This document shows positions 55,646 to 64,000 of a stretch of DNA of 64,000 bases, piece after piece. Position 1 is the stretch's first letter, and each line of letters begins with the position of its first letter. The translations under genes and the position numbers were made by a program. The notes beneath the pieces are model-generated. The model did no database searches and was not told where the DNA came from. It worked only from the letters and a program-made list of their open reading frames with translations. Source of the DNA: Tupaia tana (lineage: Eukaryota > Chordata > Mammalia > Scandentia > Tupaiidae); contig JAKSZU010000002.1 in assembly GCA_026018925.1 (NCBI GenBank), forward strand, positions 158,640,400 to 158,704,399. The letters run 5' to 3'.

Positions 55646-56720
55646 CTGATTGACAATATTTTTATATATAAACTTACAAATGGTTTATTTCTTCTTTCTG
55701 CCTTGCTTCATTCAACCCATCAAGTCCTTCCTCTCCCATTCACTTTGTTATGTTCTTATTTCTCTCACGTCTTAGAAAGATATCATCCAGGATGTGAATT
55801 GCGTATCATTTTATGTGAACTGAACTTTCCATCCACTCCACTTCATTTGTGAAATTCCTGTGGATAGGGACTCTCTTCGTGTTTCAGTGCCTCTGGACTG
55901 CCTTTGCGCTTTCTATATTTTTACATTAGCCATTAGGTATAAAGCCTTAAAGAGGGAAGATTCTTTCCTAAAAATGATATCAACCTGTCAGAGTACAGGC
56001 CATGGACTGGGTTATGTTACCGTGTGAATCTGGGCACAAGAACTGCCACATCTCCTGCCTAAGTGAGCAAGTCAGAATTGTGCCAAGCTTGTTGCCCACC
56101 GCTGGTGCATCCCCTACTGAGGAAGCTGAGAATTAGGAAGGAGTTACGAAATGAGCCACGAATGGTCAGGAATGACATTGGCCTTCTCTGGAACAACTCT
56201 TGTAAATTAATTTTCAGTCCTTAGACATGCTTCGTGAAACCATGACATCTTCCTCTGAGCATCCACAAGATACCAACAAATTAGAAGGGATTTACTGCCC
56301 CACTGCTTCGGAAGACAAAGGCTTAGGGTTTGGTAGCAAGAAAGGAGAGATGTCTGAAGCATGAACAGATCTGGGGCAGTGTCACATGGAAAAGTTCTGA
56401 GTAAGGGGGAGGAAGTCATTTCTAGGAGGAGAGGGTGGGGAGAAGAAAAACAACAAGTGGGAAAATGAGAGTCAATGATCAAGTGCGGCATGACAGTTTT
56501 AGCTTCTGCTACCTGTGTTGTAGCTAATTTATAATGTGAAAGTATTTTAAGTGAGTTGAAATAGTATTAAAATGAATAACTTATGGGTAGACAAGTGGGT
56601 TCTATTTTATGGACAACTGGGCATATAAAACCTGCTATTGAGATTAATAAACGTGGGAAACATTGTTGGCCTTAATCAATGTCTCCCATGTTATACAAAA
56701 TGGATTAAACACAGGGTGCT
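55646..56720. other. Unannotated sequence
   Basis: A weak L2-like phrase at 55830-55920 (GTGGATAGGGACTCTCTTCG). No gene. Confidence 0.35.
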
Positions 56721-56725
56721 TTTAT

Positions 56726-56969
56726 TGTTTTGTTTTAAGAGAGATTTTTGCTATAGGGCACATGTACTTGCTAGAGAGAGACAGAGAGACAGAAAGCGAG
56801 AAGTCACCCCCCCAGGGGGGATGGCCATGCCGCAATCCCCTCTCCTCCATTCTCCTCTCAGGATCTTGGGCACGCACTAACACGAGCCCGGCATGTTTTA
56901 AGCTGACTTGAACCACAGTTGACCACATGAGAGTCCCACGATGTAACCATTACATCATCTGCTTGCCCC
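56726..56969 (-). mobile_element. tRNA-derived SINE, type A
   Basis: AGAGATTTTTGCTATAGGGC, GAGACAGAGAGACAG, TCTCCTCCATTCTCCTC, GGGCACGCACTAACACGAGCC and head rc TTACATCATCTGCTTGCCCC. Target-site duplication not clear. Confidence 0.88.
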
Positions 56970-59030
56970 TCAGAGTCCTTTTTACTTATCAAGATTCTCA
57001 GCACCAATCAGAATAAAACGCAGTGGCCAAAAATAAAATATATAGACTGTCTTTCAAATAACTTTTACTATTAATAATAAGTGACAATAGATTATTAATT
57101 TTTTGTTAGCCTAAAAACAGTAGAAAATCTGCTTTACATTAAAGCATAGTTTTGTTGAATTGTCACAACTCAGGATTGTATAATCCTCCTATTTATTTTA
57201 TTGGCCTTTCTGTTTCTAAAAGTGGAAAGGACACCGTATCTGATGGTAAAACAGCTAGATGACAAGAGAAAAGTGCTTTAAATTTTGTAAGCCTCATTAT
57301 TCTAACCTAAAAGTTAGGGTTATTAGGACATCGCCTCCTTGTTTACCCTTTTGTGTTGAGAAAAATAATATAATGCTTATGAAAAAAATCATAGACTATT
57401 ATATTGTGGTGATGGGTTTGGTTTTTATATTCAGTTGCAAAGACAGAGTATAAGAACCATTTTTTGACTGGGGGCAGATCACTTGGTCTTGAGGCATGCT
57501 TGTTTATTAACCATCTGTAAATTCATTTTATACATACAACCAGACAGGGGTTTGTGGAGTTTATCAAGGTAATATTTATAAACTTCCTTGAAATCCCTAG
57601 CTGAAAGACAAAATGTCATGTAATATTACTTGTCTAAAAATGAGACCTTTTGTAAGCCTTAATTATAATTTTAAATTCCCTTACATTAAGGAATGTGAAT
57701 CAATCAAATATAATGAGCAGTGACTATTTGCACATTACAAGCTCTTTAGGGCCCCAAATTAAGGCACTCCTTTTTTCTTTTTACACAGCATAGTAGTAAA
57801 ATTGTTGTTGATGATGACGGTAGATTATTACTGGTACTAGTAGCAATAGTACCAGTAGTAGTACTTATATAATTGGCTAATCCTTGGTATATACCCTCGC
57901 CCTCTGGGGATTATTAAGGAAGGGGGTGTCATTCATGTTTTACTGATAGGGCTAAAGGCACAATATAAAACAAACAAACAAAACAAAACACATTAAATTT
58001 GGCCACATTGAAGAAAACCAAGATGTGCTACAGGAACTCAGATAGGAAGACTAAGAGTTGAAAGTCACAGAGTAGTTGAGTAAAGATAACAAATCCTTAA
58101 CTGCTAGGGGAAATTATTGTTTCCCAATTAATTATTATTATTTTTAATCATTCAGAGTTCCGTAGTCCTATCTTTATGATTCTTTGCTTTAGAGATAATT
58201 TCCAGAGGGTATAAATATTCCATACTTACTAATGAGGATCTATTCTTGTTTTTGAATGGGATCATTTTACTTAAGACATGGCTACTGGGCAAATGTTCTG
58301 AAATGATCAGAATACAAATACTGCTCGATAGACTCATGTCTGAATATCCATCACCTAGTACACTGTACAACTTATATGCAGCAATAAATCCACATTGGCA
58401 AGTGATGGCCTTGGCCACTCCCCTGTCTTCTGTTGGTGGAATCTGACCATGTAGGGAAGGATGTTTTTCCTCTATCTCCCTTTCAGATTAATATCTCCAG
58501 GTTCTCTGTCCTTTTGCATAAGTAATTTAAGCTCCTGTGCTTAGTGCCCATGTTTAGATAATACTGTAGAGTAGGTATATGATTTACTGTCCAGATCTAG
58601 ACACTTTTAATAGTGCAAAGAGGTGGTAGTGTCAGTTGTGCCAAGGTGATAGGCACTTTGTCTCATGGCCACCAATTATGTATGGCTACCCTAATGATGT
58701 GTCCTTAGATGGCAGGGGAGGGCATGCCTTTGATTATTCTTCCCCAACGCTTAATGAAAGTAGATTTTACTCATGTTCTATTTTTAATTGGATTTTGTAA
58801 TAATTGAACCACACTTTAACTGCACTTAAGGTTCTAGCTATTTGAAGGAATTTCACGATGATTCCTAATGCAAATTGGATAATGGTAACCTCAAATTTCT
58901 CTTTTGTAAGCATTGTTACAGGTTGAAATTACTTAGCTCCCAGTACGTCTATATAATAGTATCTCATAGTTCTGCGAAGAATTTATGTTAATTTCCTGAA
59001 AAAATGTTGGAGCCATCCTTTATTCCTGCC
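56970..59030. other. Unannotated AT-rich sequence
   Basis: About 2 kb without recognised SINE or gene. A (CAAA)n-like run lies near 57971-57990. A GTA/TAG-rich patch at 57830-57865 is low complexity. The overlapping frames at 58152-58446 (both strands) have no domain. Confidence 0.4.
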
Positions 59031-59032
59031 TT

Positions 59033-59305
59033 CAAATTATACATCTAAACATGTTTTGCTTTGTTTTGTTTTTTTGGGAGAGGTTTTTGCTATAGGGCGC
59101 ATGCACTTGCCAGAAAGACAGAGAAACAGAATGGTCATGCCACAATCCCTTCTCCTCCATTCTCCTCTTGGGATCTTGGGCACATACGCACACACGCCCA
59201 GCGTGAGTTAAGCCATCGGGTCCAGGACTCGAGCCGCGGTTGGCTACATGGGAGTCCAGTGTCATAGCCATTACCCTAACTGCTAGTCCCAAATTATACA
59301 TCTAA
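59033..59305 (-). mobile_element. Young type A SINE with perfect 16-bp target-site duplication
   Basis: CAAATTATACATCTAA is identical at 59033-59048 and 59290-59305. GGGAGAGGTTTTTGCTATAGGGC, an internal deletion that joins GAGAAACAGA to ATGGTCATGCC (the CCCC-rich segment is lost), CTTCTCCTCCATTCTCCTC and head rc to AACTGCTAGTCCC. Confidence 0.95.
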
Positions 59306-59636
59306 TCTATCAGCAAGTCTAGTTGGATAGTCTTTTAAAATCTGGCCTGGGGGTCAGCATGTGGCATAGTGGTTAAGGTGCTGGATTCCCCCATGACCAA
59401 TTGCAATTCGAACCCAGTGGCTTTAAACGCATGCAGGGTGTATCTGCATGCTAAAAATCTGAGAGGAGAATGGAGGAGAAGGGATTGTGGCATGGGGTCA
59501 TGCCCCAAGGGGTGATTTCTCACTTTCTCTTTCTCTCCGTGGGTGATTTCTCACTTTCTCTTTCTCTTTCTCTCAGGGGGTGATTTCTCACTTTCTCTTT
59601 CTCTGCCTCTCTGGCCAGCACATATGCCCTAATAGA

Positions 59637-59687
59637 AAAACAAACAAACAAACAAACAAAAAACAAAACAAAACAAAACAAAAAAAC
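59637..59687. repeat. (CAAA)n/(CAAAA)n tail repeat
   Basis: ACAAACAAACAAAC passing into ACAAAACAAAAC; part of the SINE tail. Confidence 0.95.
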
Positions 59688-59725
59688 ACCTCTCTTTAAA
59701 GAAAAACTTCTTAAAAAAAACCCTC

Positions 59726-59727
<2 letters not shown>

Positions 59728-59765
<38 letters not shown>
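59728..59765. repeat. (AAT)n microsatellite
   Basis: About 13 AAT units at the end of the SINE tail. Confidence 0.97.
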
Positions 59766-59767
<2 letters not shown>

Positions 59768-59874
59768 CTGAGAATCTATTCCTCACCATCCAAGACTAAG
59801 GACCTATTACTTTCTTTTGCTCCAGCAACCTGTATTTCTGCCTCACCTGAAGACTATTCTTCAGAGATTATTTT

Positions 59875-60420
59875 AAATTACAGATAGGATCAACAACCTT
59901 CCTGGAAACCATCTAATGGCTTCTTACTACATTTAGAGTCAAATAGAAAAAGGTATTGCCACTGTCTACAAGCTGTACCTGACCTGACTCTTGGCTGCAT
60001 TCCTTCCAGCCTCACTTCCTGTCTCTCTCCTGCAGACGCTCTGGATGTCTTGCTATTCCTTAAGCACCCCAAGTATAAGTCAGTCTTCGCACCTTTGCGC
60101 TTGGTGATTCCTCATATATTTGGATGGCTCACACCTTAACTTCATTTTGTTCTCTTCTCAAATATCACCTCTTCAGGGAGACCACCCTAGATCATTGTAT
60201 GAAAAAGTTAAATCTCTCACTCCTTCTTCTGCTTTAGTTTTTTTTTTTTTTAATAGCATTTATATATTTTTGATGTTCTATGTCTTGATTTTCTGTCTTT
60301 TTACAAAGATCTTCATGAAGGTAGAGGCTTTGGTTTGTTTTGTTTTCTCCAATATCTGAATCATCTATAAAGTACTGGCACATAGTTGACTTATGATTCA
60401 TATTTGCTACATAAATATGA
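59875..60420 (+). mobile_element. L2 LINE 3' region
   Basis: CCATCTAATGGCTTCTTACTACATTTAGAGTC, CCAGCCTCACTTCCTGTCTCTC, CGCACCTTTGCGCTTGG, TTCTCAAATATCACCTCTTCAGGGAGACC, CTTCATGAAGGTAGAGGC and AGTACTGGCACATAGTTGAC follow the L2 ORF2 end and 3'UTR nearly end to end. This is the clearest L2 in the window. Confidence 0.85.
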
Positions 60421-60759
60421 AAACTTATGTGGATATATAAATAAGTGACTATATAAAATACACAGGGGTATTGGTTAGGTCAAATCTAATGTTGAAAACT
60501 TCAGACATAATATTGAGCATTAAAATCTCTTTCTCACTCACTCTTCACTTCACTAATGGAAGGGAAGCAGTAAGAAAATGGTCAACCAAGAACACACTAG
60601 ACTGCCAAGCCAGTGAGCATGGAGACTTGAAGGCAATGACAGAGACACTACTGTTGGTATTATTTTAACATCAGCCTTAATGAATTTGAGAAAGTTCTCA
60701 TTGAATGCATTGTTCTTTTTTAAAGACTAGAAATTCCTTGCTTTTCAACTCTGCCTAAA

Positions 60760-61040
60760 AGATGGGCTTTCTGCCATGCCCTAAAGATTGCCAAATTAGT
60801 TCTTGGTTGGCTAATGGCAGGAAGGCATTCCGTAAGTGAGGGCTTTCCCTGGAAGATTCCTGCCCGGGTTCCCTGCGGATGGAGATGGGGAAATGCCGTA
60901 GGAGCAGCAGCATTCTGGCTGATCTCTATTGCCCTGAAGTTGCCCAGGGAGGAAGACTGATCTCTAAGTGGTGAAGGCCCAACCATTTAGCGCTTTATAG
61001 ACCATAGACTATTGCACTCAGAAGCAAATAGGCAGGCGGT
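60760..61040 (-). mobile_element. Possible L2 fragment
   Basis: GGCCCAACCATTTAGCGCTTTATAGACCATAGAC recalls reverse-complement L2 (gccagatcatgtagggccttgtaggccatggtaag). The rest does not align by eye. Confidence 0.35.
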
Positions 61041-61260
61041 CCCGACTGCAGGGCTCTGACGGCGTGTGCTCCCTGCAGCTCCATCCACACAGTAGCCAAA
61101 CGACCCTCATCCTGCCCTCACTGTAGCTGCTGGAAATCTTCCAAAGGAGAGAGCAAGTGGCTTCACCCGCACAACAGAAGGAGGAAGTCTCACAAAACCG
61201 GGCGTCACTTTCTTCAGGTAGAAGCACACTTTGTTCAGGACCAGTCTGGGATGGGAATGA
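61041..61260. other. GC-richer unique patch
   Basis: Higher GC and several CpGs (GGTCCCGACTGCAGG, GACGGCGTG, ACCCGCACAAC, CCGGGCGTCAC) in an otherwise CpG-poor region, without SINE signature. There is no exon evidence; the 69-codon minus frame at 61018-61227 has no known domain. Confidence 0.3.
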
Positions 61261-61675
61261 TAGAGTTTTGTATGTACCATTTAGAAATTATTTTTATCAT
61301 GATGCCACCCTGTCAAACTGAAGTTATTAATAATGCTGCAAAGCTTCCAAAGAAATTTGACAAATTTGTTTTCTGAAAAATCACAAATGCTGCTCTTAAT
61401 ATCTGAACAGAGCTTTCTAAAGAACTTTACAGACACTGTTTTTACTAAGAATCCAAGTGAAGTTTTCGTTTTAAAAGTTCGACAAGTGTATCTTTCTTTT
61501 CTAATTAACACCAGTTCCTATAGTTCGCCTCTACCATTTATTGCTCTTTACTCCTCTCTGTTCATGAATATTCATACACTCAATGATGGGGTAGTGTTTA
61601 AGGTGGAATGTAATCGTACATGAACACTGAATTATTGTTCTTTTAATTTTGGAAAAGTTAAAAAAAAAATGTGCC
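61261..61675. other. Unannotated AT-rich sequence
   Basis: Open on both strands for 70-96 codons (61281-61511, 61333-61623) with no domain and no repeat recognised. Confidence 0.35.
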
Positions 61676-61682
61676 TTTCTGA

Positions 61683-61935
61683 TCTAGCTCTGTGGCTTGG
61701 TAGTTAAGGCAGCTGGATCCTACATGGCTGAATGTATGGTTGGAGTTCCAGAGTGGGCGGCCTGTGAAATATGCTGGACGCATGTGCATGGGTGTCCAAA
61801 ATCCTAAAAGGAGGGAGAAATGGAGGAGTAGAGACTGTGGTATGATTGTGGAATTGGGGGGGAGGTGTTCTTTCTTCTTTCTTTCTCTCTTGTCTCTCTC
61901 AGACAAGTACACGTGTACACCCGCTAACAACAACA
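61683..61935 (+). mobile_element. tRNA-derived SINE, type B variant
   Basis: CTAGCTCTGTGGCTTGGTAG, CCTACATGGCTGAATG, GGACGCATGTGCATGGGTG, GGAGGGAGAAATGGAGGAG, TTTCTTTCTCTCTTGTCTCTC, ACACCCGC and an (AAC)-rich tail. Closest to 28627 and 33025. Confidence 0.7.
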
Positions 61936-62124
61936 AAAAATGAGTGCCCTTCAAAAATGAACGTAACAAGATGGCCCGCTACTTTTCAGGGCCCCAAAAC
62001 ATATCCCTCATGTTTGTAAATATTAGTGTCCAGATGTAATTATATCTTCCCCTTGTCTTATGCTTTATGGTTATATACTACATCTGCATATCCTATTCTA
62101 CTTGATCCTTGGCTAGTCATGGTA

Positions 62125-62240
62125 TGCTTATCTTTCACTTGCAAAGGAGGATACTGAGGCTTAGAGAGGGTAAGCGATTAGCTCAGCCATGGAGAGGAGA
62201 GTAAATGAGCGGAGATGCTAGGACTTTGCTGCAACTCATC
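62125..62240 (-). mobile_element. MIR SINE
   Basis: GGAGGATACTGAGGCTTAGAGAGGGTAAGCGATTAGC then GAGCGGAGATGCTAGGACTTTG match the reverse-complement MIR core (gaggaaactgaggcacagagaggttaagtaacttgc...gagctgggatt). The least diverged MIR here. Confidence 0.8.
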
Positions 62241-62700
62241 TGACTACTCTTCTCACTGTCCCAGGTCGACTCCTTTCCATTACTACGACTCTGTGTTGGT
62301 TTTTCCTAGCATACCAATAGATGCAAAGCATCTGAGCTGAAGCTACAGTGTCACGCAGATCACAGTTTTGATCTAGGTCATTTGAAAGTGATCTCACATA
62401 GAAATTGAATTGTCCAAAGACAACCTTAACAGTCTTTGTAAAAATTCTAAGACACTAAGAATATTTTTAAAATATGTTCAGGTATGTACTAAAGTTTCTA
62501 GTGAAACAAGTATCTTATTTTTAGATTGTGAGCAGTATGATTGCTTTCAGCATAGTTGCACATAAACTTCTCATGGCAGCAACAACAAAAGATTCTGGTG
62601 GCTTAAGCAAGTACATTCCCATTTTGAGTATAATACATAGATATATCAATAAAATATTTTTATATGCAGTATCTAGACGAATTTATTTAAAAACTGATAC
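62241..62700. other. Unannotated sequence
   Basis: Nothing recognised. Confidence 0.3.
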
Positions 62701-62704
62701 AAGA

Positions 62705-62860
62705 GGGGCCAGCAGGTGGTGTGGTGGTTTAAGGTGCTAGGCTTTCACGTGGCTGACTGCAGTTCGAGTCCTGAACTGTGTGCCTCTTTCTCACTGTTCC
62801 TCTCTCTCTCCCTGTCGAGTGCGTATGCTCTATAGAAAATATCAAATAATAATAATAAAA
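62705..62860 (+). mobile_element. tRNA-derived SINE, type C
   Basis: GGGGCCAGCAGGTGGTGTGGTGG, CACGTGGCTGACTGC, B box AGTTCGAGTCC, a CTTTCTCACTG/CTCTCTCTCCC tract, GCTCTATAG and an (AAT)-rich tail. It also keeps CTATAGAAAA, a type A/B trait. Confidence 0.85.
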
Positions 62861-62884
62861 TTAAATACTTATTTTTAATAAAAG

Positions 62885-62993
62885 GGACACTTTGGGGGAC
62901 CGGCAGGCCGCATGGTGGTTAAGGTTGCTTGACTCCCACATGGCTGACCATGGTTTAAGTTTTGGACTTTGGACCTGGCAGCTTGCTTTCTCA

Positions 62994-63047
<54 letters not shown>

Positions 63048-63131
63048 GGTTAAGTTAAAATAAATAAACAAATGAACAAATAAATAAATAAAATAAAATA
63101 AAATAATTCTTTTTTTAAAAAAGGACACTTT
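62885..63131 (+). mobile_element. tRNA-derived SINE, type C, with 9-bp target-site duplication
   Basis: GGACACTTT at 62885-62893 and 63123-63131. GGGGGACCGGCAGGCCGCATGGTGG head, CTGACCATGGTTTAAG, a 44-nt (CT)n run (62998-63041), TTTGGTTAAGTTAAAATAAATAAAC tail and A/T-rich end. Confidence 0.88.
62998..63041. repeat. (CT)n microsatellite
   Basis: Pure CT repeat within the type C SINE. Confidence 0.97.
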
Positions 63132-63354
63132 AGCACTGTGTTGTCCAGTCCAGTAATCAGTAACCATATGAGATTATGAGCACTTCAAATTTAGCTGAAC
63201 TGAACTGAGATGTGCTGTGAATGTACAAGAGACACCAGATTTGAAAGACTTCATATTAAAAAATGTAAAATATGCATAATTTTTACCTAGATAACCTATT
63301 GAAATAATATTTGAAATATACTGAGTTAAGTAATATGTATTAAAACCAATTTTA

Positions 63355-63600
63355 GGGCCAGACAGTAGTGCAACGGTAAAATGCAACATTCTGGGAGGCG
63401 ATTCCACTTGGGTGGGTTCCTAGTTCAAGTTCAAAATCCTCCCTGAGGGTACCCAGCATGTGTTTGTCCATGATCTAAGGTTGGCCGAAAGCTATGGGAG
63501 ATGGATCAAGGGTGTACACTCTCTGTCTATCTAATACACGTAGATGCACATGCACACATAAGGAAGAAATGAGTGAATACACCTTAATTTTTTAAAAAAA
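63355..63600 (+). mobile_element. tRNA-like SINE, type D
   Basis: GGGCCAGACAGTAGTGCAACGG, GGTGGGTTCCTAGTTCAAG, CCTCCCTGAGGGTACCCAGCATGTG, GGTTGGCCGAAAGC, CTCTCTGTCTATC and a TTTAAAAAAATAAG tail. Confidence 0.7.
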
Positions 63601-63624
63601 TAAGTAAGTTAATTTCACTCCTTT

Positions 63625-63658
63625 TTATTTATTTATTTATATATATATTTATTTATTT
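63625..63658. repeat. (TTTA)n repeat
   Basis: TTTATTTATTTATATATA run that forms the A/T-rich tail side of the following minus-strand SINE. Confidence 0.9.
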
Positions 63659-63906
63659 TAGATTTTTGCTATAGGGCACATGCACTCTCTAGAGAGATAA
63701 GAGACAGAGAGACAGAAAGTGAGAAATCACCCCCAAGAGGGGTATGGGCATGCTGCAGTCCCTTCTCCTCCATTCTCCTCTTGGGATCTTGGGCACGCAC
63801 ACACATGTGCCCGTTGTGAGTTTTAATCCACTGGGTCCAGGACTCGAATCACAGTCAACTACATGCAAGTCCAATGAAGTAACCATTACATCATCTGCTG
63901 GTTCCC
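63655..63906 (-). mobile_element. tRNA-derived SINE, type A
   Basis: TTAGATTTTTGCTATAGGGC, GAGACAGAGAGACAG, CTTCTCCTCCATTCTCCTC, TGGGATCTTGGGCAC and head rc TTACATCATCTGCTGGTTCCC. Confidence 0.9.
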
Positions 63907-64000
63907 TTTCTTTTTAATTTAAAAAAGGTGACTACTTGAAAATTTAGAATTCTGTATGTGGCTTACAATGTATGTCTAAAGAACAATATTGCCCTGGAGA

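Larger units (their letters stand above)
59346..59770 (+). mobile_element. tRNA-derived SINE, type B, with triplicated internal segment and compound tail
   Basis: GGGTCAGCATGTGGCATAGTGG, CAATTCGAACCC, GAGAGGAGAATGGAGGAGAAG, then GGTGATTTCTCACTTTCTC three times (59511, 59542 and 59579 onward). CATATGCCCTAATAG is followed by (CAAA)n, (CAAAA)n, a second CCTCT/A-rich unit and (AAT)n. AAATCTG lies on both sides. Confidence 0.85.

Noticed and set aside
60120..60359. 79-codon frame ending in hydrophobic stretch
   Set aside because: It lies inside the L2 3'UTR. The hydrophobic residues come from T-rich DNA.
1..64000. Assignment to a named mammalian order
   Set aside because: I considered colugo, rabbit, horse, bat, carnivore, afrothere, rodent and primate SINEs. 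None matched the head and middle from memory, so naming a species would be a guess.

Overview
This 64 kb window looks like intergenic or deep-intronic DNA from a mammal, probably placental. It is AT-rich and CpG-poor, and it is full of interspersed repeats. Deep-mammalian repeats can be recognised by their shape: L2 LINE 3' ends and decayed L2 reverse-transcriptase stretches, MIR SINEs, and one MaLR/MLT1-like solo LTR. No exon, tRNA gene, rRNA gene, CRISPR array or bacterial or viral gene is supported. Every open frame is short, and most run through SINEs or simple repeats.

The dominant feature is a lineage-specific set of tRNA-headed SINEs, about 45 copies, which I sort by eye into four groups. 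Type A (about 240-270 bp) has a head with A box TAGCGTAATGG and B box GGTTCGAGTCC, a CpG-rich middle, a conserved segment reading GAGAGGAGAATGGAGGAGAA, a CT/GT-rich stretch, the signature GCCCTATAGC and a poly(A) tail. Type B has the same layout with an older or different head (GGCCAGCAGGTGGYRTGGTGGTTAAGG). Type C (about 150-220 bp) has that head, a CT tract and an AAAT-rich tail, without the middle. Type D is an older, divergent group with a different head and CT/CA tracts. Several type A copies have perfect 12-19 bp target-site duplications, so the family was recently active. I do not recognise the SINE as belonging to a named order. It does not match my recollection of Alu, B1/B2, CAN, ERE, VES, rabbit C, AfroSINE or colugo t-SINE.

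Layout: 1-13 kb has types A, C and D, a perfect 32-bp-armed palindrome at 10.2 kb and the LTR at 11.1-11.6 kb. 13-21 kb has unique AT-rich DNA, MIR, types A/B/C and three short mariner-type MITEs. 21.7-28.3 kb is a long block without lineage SINEs. 28-35 kb is a dense cluster of nested SINEs and L2 pieces. 35-39 kb is again SINE-poor. 39-45 kb has A/B/D copies, an L2 reverse-transcriptase remnant and a mariner MITE split by an insertion. 45.3-48.7 kb is SINE-poor. 48.7-56 kb has D and A copies and a long minus-strand L2 split by a type A SINE. 56-64 kb has A/B/C/D copies, an L2 3' end and a GC-richer unique patch at 60.8-61.2 kb.

Nothing here forms a pathway. The biology is the layered history of retroposition, read from target-site duplications and nested insertions. 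All family assignments come from reading the sequence by eye, with no database search.
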